A DNA stretch of 64,000 nt from JAIQFL01 sp035295745 (GTDB lineage Bacteria; Acidobacteriota; Terriglobia; Bryobacterales; Bryobacteraceae), in contig DATGIL010000102.1 of assembly GCA_035295745.1 (NCBI GenBank), positions 310,001-374,000 of the forward strand, written 5' to 3'. Under the pieces are notes generated by a model, which had not been told where the DNA came from, did not search any database, and worked only from the letters and a program-made list of their open reading frames with translations. Positions 23,895 to 31,582 of the stretch are shown piece after piece. A program made the translations under genes and the position numbers. Each line of letters starts with the position of its first letter. The stretch's first letter is position 1.

Positions 23895-25220
23895 CTACAC
23901 CCACTCGATCCGATCGAAGATGGCGCGCAGGCGTTTTCCTTTCGCGGGATTTATCGACTCGACGAAGGCTACGCGACCTTCCAGATGCATGCGAAAGTTC
24001 GGATGCGCCTCGCGATTCTGGCCGGCAGGACCGAGGCGCGCGCAGTTGGTGAGGATCGCCTTGAGGAGGTCGAAGTCGGGGCGCATCACGTTGACTCGCT
24101 GATTTGCCACCAGTCCGGCGAGATGCTGGCGCACGCCCTGGCGCATGATGCGCGTCTTGCGATGGTGTACGTGGAAGCCTTCCTCTTCCAGAATCGCGGC
24201 TACATGGAGGGAGAAGCGTTCCACGCGCCGGTCGAAGTCATCGCCCCCCGAGAAGGCGAGGTCGTCTGCATAGCGGGTGTAGTGCGCGCCCGCGGCGGCG
24301 GCCAAACCAGTGAGGCGGCAATCGACGCGATAGGCGCAGAGGTTGGCGAGCGCAGGCGAGGTGGGTGCGCCTTGCGGCAGGTGCGGCTGTGAGTAGAGCA
24401 GGCGGGCTTCCCAGAGTTGTTGGAGGTCGACGTCCAGGCCCGGTGAGTTCCAGGCGTCGTGCGGCGCCGCGTGGGCGCAGATGCCGCCGAGCCGATTGGC
24501 GACGGCTTCAGGATAGCCGACAGTGCGGAAGAGGGCCTGCAGACGGGCGCGCGGAATGGACGGGAAGAAGTCGCGCAGGTCCATCCGCAGGACCACGCGC
24601 TGGCCGATGTGTGGGGCTACGAAGGTACGGATCGACCGTCCTTTGACGAAGCCGTGAGCGGCTGGATGGGTGGGGATCTTCTCGAGAATGCTATTCAGGA
24701 TCTGGCGCTGCAAGTCCTTGAGGCGCGGCTTCGGTGCTTCGATGAGGCGGAGACTGCCGGAGCGTTTGGTGAGTGGCCGGTAGCGGTAGTGCCGGAAGGG
24801 CTGGGAAGTGTGGCGGTCGTGCCCGAGGCAACGCAGGTCGGCGAACCACTCGAGGTCGTCTGGGGTGATGCCGAACCAGGCTGCCAATCCGCCGGGAGTC
24901 TCGATCGCGGGGACGGGCCAGGTTCGGGCGGCGGCGACGGGCCGCATTTGCGGTGGCTCGGTGAGCCAGTCATCAATCCGCAGACCACGCAGGTTCCGCA
25001 CTTGTCGATAGGTGGGATTGCGGAGGAGAAAGGCGACGACCTCCTGCTCACGCGGTCGGACCTTGCCGGAGAAAGTCCGGATATAGCCGGTGGCGAGAGG
25101 TTTCAGCCAGTCCCAGCGTTTGCCCAAGGTGCGGGCAAGGCGCCCCACGGCCGCGCTTAGGGTTTGTGGGCCGGCGAGCAGAGATCGGGCGAGGATGACG
25201 GGGAGCGCGGGATTGGGCAT
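23895..25220 (-). CDS. Retron-type reverse transcriptase
   Basis: 441 aa from the ATG at 25220, 5 bp past the a2 arm of ncRNA copy A; an in-frame TTG at 25244 would lie inside that RNA. Residues 1-110 are a basic helical extension ('GKRWDWLKPLATGYIRTF'). RT motifs, numbered from the ATG: 'SGSLRLIEAPKPRLKDLQRQIL' (154-175), 'HPAAHGFVKGRSI' (185-197), catalytic 'MDLRDFFPS' (213-221), 'LPQGAPTSPALAN' (281-293), 'YTRYADDLAFSG' (314-325), 'HHRKTRIM' (352-359) and 'RQHLAGLVAN' (364-373), the retron VTG-type block that reads msr RNA. The C-terminal 'INPAKGKRL' resembles the end of myxobacterial retron RTs as I recall them. It should copy msd RNA into branched msDNA. No Shine-Dalgarno is seen. No effector gene adjoins it on this strand. 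Confidence 0.92.
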   Translation of the reverse strand: MPNPALPVILARSLLAGPQTLSAAVGRLARTLGKRWDWLKPLATGYIRTFSGKVRPREQEVVAFLLRNPTYRQVRNLRGLRIDDWLTEPPQMRPVAAARTWPVPAIETPGGLAAWFGITPDDLEWFADLRCLGHDRHTSQPFRHYRYRPLTKRSGSLRLIEAPKPRLKDLQRQILNSILEKIPTHPAAHGFVKGRSIRTFVAPHIGQRVVLRMDLRDFFPSIPRARLQALFRTVGYPEAVANRLGGICAHAAPHDAWNSPGLDVDLQQLWEARLLYSQPHLPQGAPTSPALANLCAYRVDCRLTGLAAAAGAHYTRYADDLAFSGGDDFDRRVERFSLHVAAILEEEGFHVHHRKTRIMRQGVRQHLAGLVANQRVNVMRPDFDLLKAILTNCARLGPAGQNREAHPNFRMHLEGRVAFVESINPAKGKRLRAIFDRIEWV

Positions 25221-25225
25221 TGGAA

Positions 25226-25398
25226 GGGCGGCGAATGACTCCAACGAGTCTCACTCTGCGTGAGGGAACCTTTGGTTCGCAAAGGCAAGCACTCACGCAG
25301 CGAAATGTCAGTTCTTCACGTTCCCCTGGGGTAACCCCAGAGAGGCAGGACAAACCCGAAAGTCCGAACCACGCCCGGCTTGGAGAGGATCGCCGCCC
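25226..25398 (-). ncRNA. Retron ncRNA (msr-msd), copy A
   Basis: Directly upstream of the RT. On the RT strand, 5' to 3': a1 GGGCGGCGA (25398-25390); conserved CTCCAAGCC with a candidate branching G in AGC (25379); stem-loop 1 GGAC...GTCC (25365-25348); stem-loop 2 CTGGGG-TTA-CCCCAG (25340-25326); a 25-nt single-stranded stretch; long hairpin (25300-25256) with 9-bp outer stem CTGCGTGAG/CTCACGCAG and 6-bp inner stem CAAAGG... written on the RT strand as CCTTTG/CAAAGG around loop CGAAC; AGTGAGACTCGTTGGAG; and a2 TCGCCGCCC (25234-25226), complementary to a1 over 9 bp. This is the a1-msr-msd-a2 order of known retrons. No RNA fold was computed. Confidence 0.8.
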
Positions 25399-25405
25399 GA
25401 GAAGA

Positions 25406-25414
25406 ATCATATCA
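25406..25414 (-). promoter_or_regulatory. Extended -10 promoter of retron ncRNA copy A
   Basis: RT strand TGATATGAT (TGn plus TATGAT), 7 nt upstream of the first G of a1, so transcription would start at the a1 arm. Copy B has the same arrangement, which supports it. Confidence 0.6.
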
Positions 25415-25552
25415 AAGGATGAGGACGGCATCTCACCATCAACGCGGTCAGGCCGGCGCGCGAAGTTTCTATGAGATCCTGCAGCATACCGAATCCTCAC
25501 TGCAGGGGCGATTTCAGAGTATCATATCTGGATTGGCGGAATTGAACTGCTG

Positions 25553-25726
25553 GGACGGCGGTAATGCTCCAACGAGTCTCACTTTGCGTGAGCTATCCAG
25601 CGTTTTGGCGCCGCGCCGCTCACGCCGCGAAATGTCAGTTCTTCACGTTCCCCTGGGGTGGCCCCAGAGAGGCAGAAACGAACCCGAGAGTTCGATCTAC
25701 GCCTGGCTTGGAGCGTACCGCCGCCC
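25553..25726 (-). ncRNA. Retron ncRNA (msr-msd), copy B, divergent msd tip
   Basis: Second copy of the RNA, 154 bp upstream of copy A. RT strand: a1 GGGCGGCGGTA (25726-25716) pairs with a2 TACCGCCGTCC (25563-25553) over 11 bp with one G-U; stem-loop 1 is CGAAC...GTTCG-type (25694-25679), both arms changed relative to copy A; stem-loop 2 CTGGGG-CCA-CCCCAG (25667-25653); a 33-nt block including the loop-2 5' arm is identical to copy A (25627-25659 versus 25300-25332); long hairpin outer stem GCGTGAGC/GCTCACGC (25625-25586), but its inner part shares no sequence with copy A; the 17-nt AGTGAGACTCGTTGGAG before a2 is identical. Total span 174 bp versus 173 bp. Confidence 0.78.
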
Positions 25727-25733
25727 GAGAGGC

Positions 25734-25742
25734 ATGATAGCA
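25734..25742 (-). promoter_or_regulatory. Extended -10 promoter of retron ncRNA copy B
   Basis: RT strand TGCTATCAT (TGn plus TATCAT) 7 nt upstream of a1 of copy B, at the same distance as in copy A. A transcript from here could cover both RNAs and the RT. Confidence 0.55.
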
Positions 25743-25743
25743 G

Positions 25744-26886
25744 GTGGAGCGTCTGAAAATCGCCTCGGGAACGGGCACCACCTTTACGGTGTCTGATTCA
25801 GGTGTGAGTAGTTCTTGGGATAAACAGCGAGAGGCATGGCCGAGGGTCAGCGCTGCGTTGTTCTTCTGGTTGTGCGCGGTGGCGATTGCCGGCTGCCTGC
25901 TGAAGACGGGCGGTCCGTGGTTTGGACCGCTGTCACCCTCGCAACGGGCCATCAATATCGCCGCTCTTGCAAGTCCTCTGATTTTCTTACGCGCCGGCCT
26001 AGTGGCCCGCTGGAGGCCACGCTCCGCCAACATTCTGGGTTTGATCGGCGGACTCCTCGCGATGCCATGGTTTGTATCGACTGAACTGTCGCTTGACCCG
26101 TGGAGTTCCTGGGTTCTTCTCATCCATGATGAGGAAGGCGGATTCGCAACGCTTTGGCAGTTGAGAATCGTGTCGGTGATTTTGATCGTAGTTGCCGTGG
26201 GCTGCACGTCGATTTGGTTGCTTCCCGCCCGATTTCGCTGGCGCACCGCTCCGATGTACCGGACCACTTGGCCATCGCTCGTACTGGGCTTTGTCTGTCT
26301 GGCGGGTTGGTTCGTTCACGCTGCGTCGCCATACCTCGTCCCAGTCTGCACCAGAGGGTTAACTCCAGAATTCCAGGTACTCCATATCGAAAAGCGTGGG
26401 CTGCAAATCCGACAGACCGTCGTCAGTGCATTCCGGGATGCGAAGGTCTATGTTTCGCGGGATAGGAGATGGCTCTTCGGATATCGATTTGAACGCCGGC
26501 TTGAGCTGGGGGTAATGCCCGGCCGGCCTTGGCTTACTTTCGCGCAGTCGCCACAGGTGTGGAAACAGCAGGCTCTTTCAGTAAAGAACCTATTGAGATC
26601 GTGAGAGACCGAGAGCTGGTACGTTGTCCTCAGGGGCTCGCGACTTCTCATTTTCACGAACGACAATGGGGCCTCGCCACCAGCGGAGGTAACGGCGGTC
26701 CTGCGCGAGGTGGAGAAGATGACGGTGTTTGAGAGAACCTGGTTCGACGGTCGGGACGTTTGTCTGGGATTTCGTTATGACCCATTGTCAGAACTGGGCT
26801 ATTTGGCTGCACGGGACCGGCGGCGCTTCTTGGTTCACGGTAGCTCTTGTTCGCGCACCCGGACTGCTGGGTTGCCGGGGGTCTAG
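25744..26886 (+). pseudogene. Multi-pass membrane protein interrupted by an in-frame stop
   Basis: From a GTG at 25744 (alternative GTG near 25802) the frame runs 286 codons to a TGA at 26602-26604 and then continues open in the same frame for 93 more codons to TAG at 26886. Part 1 has five likely TM helices (about residues 35-55, 66-86, 93-112, 140-166, 178-202) and a soluble stretch ending 'WKQQALSVKNLLRS'. The extension ('ESWYVVLRGSRLLIFTNDNG', 'AEVTAVLREVEKMTVFERTWFDGRDVCLGFRYDP') looks like genuine globular protein. No start codon with an RBS precedes the second part, so a nonsense mutation is likelier than two genes. Family not recognised. It is divergent from retron RNA copy B; whether it belonged to the retron is unknown. 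Confidence 0.55.
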
Positions 26887-27037
26887 CGGGGCTCGACATC
26901 GGGATTGCCGGGATCGATAGAACGCACGCCATCGATGGTGAAGTTGTAGTTGTAAATTTCCGGTTCGAGCGGGCGACCGTGATGCTCCGCACACCCTACT
27001 ATCCTTCTCGATCGCCATTCGACTCCAGCGCGTGCGA

Positions 27038-27043
27038 TACACT
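27038..27043 (+). promoter_or_regulatory. -10 box close to the start codon (27052)
   Basis: TACACT ends 8 nt before the ATG of the dienelactone hydrolase gene; no Shine-Dalgarno lies between. A near-leaderless mRNA is implied. Confidence 0.4.
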
Positions 27044-27051
27044 CATTCGAT

Positions 27052-27948
27052 ATGAACGACCAGAACAGCACCCCGAAGAACAATGCTCAGCCTGGCGACA
27101 TAGCCCGGCGCGATTTTGTGGCTCTCTCGGTTGCGGCGGGACTCGTAGCCACCGCGGGAACGGCGGAGTCCGCCGGAATGGAACTCGTCGAAACCGATGT
27201 CGAGGTGAAGACGGCGGACGGAACCGCCGACGCCGCGTTTATTCACCCTAAGTCGGGCTCCTATCCGGGAGTACTGATTTGGACGGACGCCTTTGGTCTG
27301 CGTCCCGCGATGCGCGAGATCGGCAAGCGGATTGCGGCGGAAGGATATTCGGTGCTGGTGCCGAATCCGTACTATCGCGTCGCCAAGAATCCATATTCCG
27401 ATGCGTCGAATTTCAGCTTCCAGAATCAGGCGGACATGGCCAAGTTGCGGCCGCTGATGACTTCCATCAACACGCCGGGGAACGCGGAGAAAGATGCGGC
27501 CGCATACGTCGCTTTTCTCGATGCGCAGAAGGAAGTCGACAAGTCTAAGAAGATCGGCACGCAAGGCTACTGCATGGGTGGGCCGCTGATCGTGAAGACG
27601 GCGGCGGCGTTGCCCGAGCGCATCGGCGCCGCGGCGTCGTTCCACGGAGGCGGACTGGTGACGGCGAATCCGGACAGCCCGCACCTGCTGGCGCCGAAGA
27701 TCAAGGCGAGGATGTATTTCGGAGTCGCCGCCAGCGACGACTCGCGGTCGCCCACCGACAAAGACAAATTGAAAGAGGCCCTTGCCGCAGCCAAGGTGCC
27801 GGCCGAAATCGAAGTGTATGCGGGGACGATTCATGGCTGGTGCGTGCGCGATATGCCGATGCAGAACGGCGCCCCCATCTATAACAAAGCTGAAGCCGAT
27901 CGCGCGTGGGGCAAGCTGGTGGCATTGTACAAGGCTGGGCTGGCGTAG
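27052..27948 (+). CDS. Dienelactone hydrolase family protein, Tat-exported
   Basis: 298 aa. N-terminus 'GDIARRDFVALSVAAGLVATAGTAESAG' carries a twin-arginine signal. The alpha/beta-hydrolase body matches dienelactone hydrolases: 'GVLIWTDAFGLRPAMREIGKRIAAEGYSVLVPNPYYR', the nucleophile elbow GYCMGG with Cys174, acid 'AASDDSR' (Asp229 or 230) and His261 in 'TIHGWC'. A cysteine nucleophile is the family norm. The enzyme hydrolyses a lactone or ester; the true substrate is unknown, and periplasmic location argues against classic chlorocatechol breakdown. Followed 6 bp later by a double-GNAT gene, probably in one operon. Confidence 0.9.
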   Translation: MNDQNSTPKNNAQPGDIARRDFVALSVAAGLVATAGTAESAGMELVETDVEVKTADGTADAAFIHPKSGSYPGVLIWTDAFGLRPAMREIGKRIAAEGYSVLVPNPYYRVAKNPYSDASNFSFQNQADMAKLRPLMTSINTPGNAEKDAAAYVAFLDAQKEVDKSKKIGTQGYCMGGPLIVKTAAALPERIGAAASFHGGGLVTANPDSPHLLAPKIKARMYFGVAASDDSRSPTDKDKLKEALAAAKVPAEIEVYAGTIHGWCVRDMPMQNGAPIYNKAEADRAWGKLVALYKAGLA

Positions 27949-27954
27949 ATCGCG

Positions 27955-28830
27955 ATGACGGCACTCACACAAACTGAAATCACAGTGCGTCGCGCCGCGC
28001 CGGCGGACGCGGCGGCATGCGGGCAGATCTGCTACGACGCCTTCCAGGCGATCAACACGGCCCACGGTTTTCCGTCCGACATTCCGGGAGTGGAAGCGGC
28101 GGTCGGCCTGCTCACGACGCTGTTTTCGCATCCAGGCTGCTGGTGCGCGGTGGCAGAGGCGGGTGGCCGGATCGTGGGCAGCAATTGCATCGACGAACGC
28201 TCGGTGATTGCGGGCATCGGGCCCATCACGGTGGATCCGCAAACACAGAACAGCGGGATCGGGCGCAAGCTTATGGAGGCGGCGATCGGGCACGCACAGG
28301 GGCGGGGCGTCGCGGGCATCCGGTTGGTGCAGGCGGCGTTCCACAATCGGTCACTGGCGCTGTACACGCAGCTCGGTTTTGAGATTCGCGAGCCGCTGTC
28401 GTGTCTGCAGGGGCGCACCAGGACGCGAAGCATTCCCGGATGCGCGGTGCGGCCCGCGACAACGGCGGACCTGGAGGCGTGCAACGCGATCGCGCGGCAG
28501 GTACACGGATTCGATCGGGGCGCAGAACTCGCGGAGTCCGTGAAAGCCGGCCACGCGCTGGTGGTGGAGCGGGAAGGGCGAATCACGGGCTATACGACGG
28601 GGCTCGCGTTTTTCGGACACGGCGTGGCGGAGAGCAATGTGGAGATGCAGGCGCTGATGGCTGCGGCGGAATCGTTTGGCGGGCCGGGGATTCTGATTCC
28701 GTCGCGAAATTATGGGCTGCTGCGGTGGTGTCTGGCGAATGGGCTTCGCGTGGTCCAGCCGATGACGCTGATGGCGATGGGCTTGTATAACGACCCGGCG
28801 GGCGCGTGGTTTCCGTCGATTCTGTTTTAG
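27955..28830 (+). CDS. GNAT N-acetyltransferase with two GNAT domains
   Basis: 291 aa. The first GNAT domain (about 8-150) is complete: 'ITVRRAAPADAAACGQICYDAF', 'IGPITVDPQTQNSGIGRKLMEAAIGHAQ' (the acetyl-CoA-binding motif A, Q/RxxGxG/A as QNSGIG) and 'RLVQAAFHNRSLALYTQLGFEIREPLSCLQG'. The second (about 160-290: 'RPATTADLEACNAIARQVHG') lacks a clear acetyl-CoA loop and ends 'GLLRWCLANGLRVVQPMTLMAMG', so it may be regulatory or substrate binding. Substrate unknown. Start taken at the ATG 6 bp after the dienelactone hydrolase stop. Confidence 0.9.
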   Translation: MTALTQTEITVRRAAPADAAACGQICYDAFQAINTAHGFPSDIPGVEAAVGLLTTLFSHPGCWCAVAEAGGRIVGSNCIDERSVIAGIGPITVDPQTQNSGIGRKLMEAAIGHAQGRGVAGIRLVQAAFHNRSLALYTQLGFEIREPLSCLQGRTRTRSIPGCAVRPATTADLEACNAIARQVHGFDRGAELAESVKAGHALVVEREGRITGYTTGLAFFGHGVAESNVEMQALMAAAESFGGPGILIPSRNYGLLRWCLANGLRVVQPMTLMAMGLYNDPAGAWFPSILF

Positions 28831-28865
28831 GCAGAGGGCCTCTCTGTGCCGCAGACTGGGGGAGG

Positions 28866-28920
28866 CCCGAAAAGCGTCGAGACGAGCCTTCGGCGCGGCA
28901 AACCGGAGCGTTTGCGCCAC
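28866..28920 (+). repeat. Dispersed double-hairpin element, copy 3
   Basis: Hairpin 1 is partly degraded (GCGTCGAGACGAGCCTTCGGCGC); hairpin 2 (GCAAAC, loop CGGAGC, GTTTGC) is intact. It ends 1 bp before the stop codon of the minus-strand gene at 28922, with the T run downstream on the minus strand, so it sits as that gene's terminator. It lies between convergent genes. Confidence 0.75.
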
Positions 28921-28921
28921 C

Positions 28922-30697
28922 TCAATGTATAGTGACTGGCAGCGTTTGGCCGGCGATACTCATGCTGCCGCTGAGGGATTGCCCTGTGGCATTGGCAGCA
29001 ACGCGGAACGAGACGGTTCCGTTGCCTGCGCCGGCATTGCCGGAGGCGATCGAGAGCCAGCCGCTGTTGCTGGCCGCCATCCAGGGGCAACCGGGAGAGG
29101 TGGTCACCGTCGCCGTGCCCGTGCCACCGGACGAATCGAATTGCTGCGTGTCTGTCGTCACGGCGTAGGTGCAGGCGAGCGCGTCCGCCGAGACCGGCAC
29201 GGTGGCCCACCACGTTCCCCATCTGCCGAGATAGTGGTCGGTTGGCGTCGCGGCGTACTCCTGAATCGTCCAAAAGGTCAGATCGTCCACCGGGTCCACA
29301 ACAGTGCCGCTCACGTCGCCCCAGCGGTTGCTGCCTTCGTCGGCGCCCAATCCCGCATAGGGAGCTTCTCCTGGCTTGAAGACCACAGACGAGCGCATGG
29401 CGCCCAGTGGATCGCCGGACTTGCGGAGCGAGAAGGCGGCACTGGGATAATCGTTGGCGGTGAAACGCGCGTAGCCGATCAAGGCGTCGCCATCGTGATT
29501 CACGGAGATCGAGGGGAACGAGTAGAACACGACGTTCTGCGGATCCTCAATGCGACCCACTTGTAAGACTTCATTCCCGGACGGGTCCACCTGAAACCAC
29601 TGAATGGCAGCCCGGGTGGGTGCTTGGGCCGGCAGGAAGACGGTTTGCGCGCACCAGACGGTGAGGCTGCGTAGAACACAGTTCTGCAAGCGGCTGTCGC
29701 CGGTGTCGACCTTGTACCAGATGCCGGGTTGCGGGGCGAAATCGCCGTAATTCGATCCGGCCATAGCCCACGGATCGCTGACCGGTAGTTCCGCGGCTCC
29801 GGGCACGAACATCTCGGCGCCGGCCGGGCCTTGGAGGATGCTGATGCGAACGCGGCCACCTTCCGCATCGGTGTAGGTCTGTGCGAAGTAGAGGGAGTCC
29901 GCTTGCTGGTCCAGGTCGACGGCGGGTGTAAATTGTCCTTCGGTGTCGCTGAACGAGGTGTATGCCGCGGAGGCGCTCTGGTACATGGCCGCTTTATCGA
30001 AGACAAAAATCTGCGTGCGTGAATAGACGCCCGTGGGCGGCAGCGCGTACAGGTTGGCAGAGAGCACAATCCAGTTTCGATTGAGACCAAGGACCGGATA
30101 GTCGGCCCATGCTCCATCCGCGCCCGTGCGAAGCGCGAATTGATCCCACGTGCCGCCGGGATCGGCCGTCTGCGAGATCGCCAGCAACAGACCGCCATCG
30201 GCGCCGCCGGGATTCATGCCCGCCGCCGCGATCCAGCGATCGTTCGCGGCATCGTAGAGAATTCGCGGGTCGAACACGCGGGCGAAGGGACCGAGCGCCG
30301 ACCAGAACTGGTACAGATCGATCGGGTAATTCGTCCGCACTTCTCCGGTGCGGCTCTGGATCGTGACCTGCGAATTCAGCATGGTGACGACGTCGTGCGG
30401 GCCCACTGCGCCGCCGGTATCGGGCGGAGTTGCCTGGTAGGTATCCAATAGTGCCTGAAAGCCGGCAAATGCCGAATGGCCCGCCGCGGACTCGTGCGGA
30501 ACGTCGCGGCGGACCGGGCCAGGGCTGCCGATTCGCTTGCTGGGAATGCGTTTGGGGCGGGGGATTGGCCGCGCAGCTTGCACTTGAATATCGCCGCGCG
30601 CTACGGCATCCATGTTCACAGTGACGTGAACATCGACTGAATGGCGCGTCTGGGCGTTCAGACAGAGCGCCAATAGAAATGGGAGACAGCGTCCCAT
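28922..30697 (-). CDS. Secreted protein with C-terminal BACON-like domain
   Basis: 591 aa from the ATG at 30697 (the frame also allows a GTG at 30709); signal peptide 'MGRCLPFLLALCLNAQ'. The central part (about 70-500) is Trp/Tyr/Asn-rich with repeats such as 'DPRILYDAANDRWIAAAGMNPGG', 'DQFALRTGADGAWADYPVLGLNRNWIVLSANLYAL' and 'NRWGDVSGTVVDP', consistent with a large beta structure. The C-terminal 85 residues ('FDSSGGTGTATVTTSPGCPWMAASNSGWLSIASG') are a BACON-type carbohydrate-binding module. An extracellular, possibly glycan-binding, protein of unknown activity; no catalytic triad was identified. Confidence 0.85.
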   Translation of the reverse strand: MGRCLPFLLALCLNAQTRHSVDVHVTVNMDAVARGDIQVQAARPIPRPKRIPSKRIGSPGPVRRDVPHESAAGHSAFAGFQALLDTYQATPPDTGGAVGPHDVVTMLNSQVTIQSRTGEVRTNYPIDLYQFWSALGPFARVFDPRILYDAANDRWIAAAGMNPGGADGGLLLAISQTADPGGTWDQFALRTGADGAWADYPVLGLNRNWIVLSANLYALPPTGVYSRTQIFVFDKAAMYQSASAAYTSFSDTEGQFTPAVDLDQQADSLYFAQTYTDAEGGRVRISILQGPAGAEMFVPGAAELPVSDPWAMAGSNYGDFAPQPGIWYKVDTGDSRLQNCVLRSLTVWCAQTVFLPAQAPTRAAIQWFQVDPSGNEVLQVGRIEDPQNVVFYSFPSISVNHDGDALIGYARFTANDYPSAAFSLRKSGDPLGAMRSSVVFKPGEAPYAGLGADEGSNRWGDVSGTVVDPVDDLTFWTIQEYAATPTDHYLGRWGTWWATVPVSADALACTYAVTTDTQQFDSSGGTGTATVTTSPGCPWMAASNSGWLSIASGNAGAGNGTVSFRVAANATGQSLSGSMSIAGQTLPVTIH

Positions 30698-30852
30698 TGG
30701 TTCGAACACGACGGTTCCGGGACATTGTCTCCCAATCGACTGTTGAATTTTTCTACGATTTTGAGGTTTGCGCGGAACGCTGGTTCAGTGCGTCGTCTCG
30801 TTAATACGGACCCTATCAGGCGATGACGCGCCGTGCAATCCTGGCGCGCAAC

Positions 30853-30900
30853 GAGGCGCGCGCGTTAGCAAGCGGTCTGGCGATAGGTCGGTGGACTTCT
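30853..30900 (+). repeat. 48-bp dispersed repeat, copy 1
   Basis: Matches 62431-62478 at 43 of 48 positions by eye. The first part (GCGCGCGCGTTAGCAAGCGG) resembles the core of the tandem array at 1837-2133. It lies in the 240-bp intergenic region 30698-30939, where nothing else was identified. Confidence 0.8.
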
Positions 30901-30939
30901 GGAACCACCCATTAACGCGCGCGATCCGCATAGGGGAGT

Positions 30940-31461
30940 TTAGAAACGAACCCTCGCCACGATCTCGTTATCCTGAAGTGGCACGCGCGCAGGACGACCC
31001 GAGGGCTCTCCGACCTTGACGGGCTTTTGAGCGTCCGGCGGAGTGACTTGCTTCTGAGGGGGAGCCCCGGTGGGCTTCTCGTCTATCGGATCTCCGAGCC
31101 CGGCATCCCACCACACGGAACTCTGGGCACAGTAGACACTCAGGACGTCGAGCAGGCGCTGCAACGACGCAGCTTCGATGTCATTCAGGCCGCGCTTCTC
31201 GCCGGTCACACCCATGGTGGCTTCTTCCGGTGAGATCTCGTATTTCTGTTCTGAGAGTGCCGCGAATCTGCCATTCACCATAGTGCCGGATTGCACCACC
31301 CAGACGAGTTTGTGCGATTCGAGGTCCCAGGTGACCGAGCCGAGTTTCTTGACGACACCCTGGTTGGAATCGGGAGCCGGATCTTTAACGGGCTTCGACT
31401 GTGGATCGGCCGCAAACAGAGCCGCGGAGCAGGCAAGCAAGACACACGCTACGTTCTTCAT
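30940..31461 (-). CDS. Hypothetical secreted protein
   Basis: 173 aa, GAGGAGA 7 bp before the ATG. Signal peptide about 1-17 (ending LFA). The mature part has a short Pro/Lys linker, then a small conserved-looking core 'VTWDLESHKLVWVVQSGT', 'EQKYEISPEEATMGVTGEKRGLNDIEAASLQRLLDVLSVYC' and a basic Pro-rich C-terminus. No known domain recognised. It has one free-looking Cys. Divergent from the LRR gene. A periplasmic protein is the only supportable statement. Confidence 0.75.
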   Translation of the reverse strand: MKNVACVLLACSAALFAADPQSKPVKDPAPDSNQGVVKKLGSVTWDLESHKLVWVVQSGTMVNGRFAALSEQKYEISPEEATMGVTGEKRGLNDIEAASLQRLLDVLSVYCAQSSVWWDAGLGDPIDEKPTGAPPQKQVTPPDAQKPVKVGEPSGRPARVPLQDNEIVARVRF

Positions 31462-31582
31462 CGGTTGTCTCCTCGGATTCGCCGGCCAACTGCCGAGGAG
31501 GCCCGGGAATCTGTTCTCCCTCAGAGCATTTTGTCTACCGTTGTGAGCTGTTGGTGCGGCATCGTCCGCAAGCTGGCGTCGT

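Noticed and set aside
25226..25740. CRISPR-like or IS-type terminal repeats
   Set aside because: Only two copies of about 173 bp with RNA-like internal stems and no spacer pattern or transposase; the retron ncRNA explanation fits better.
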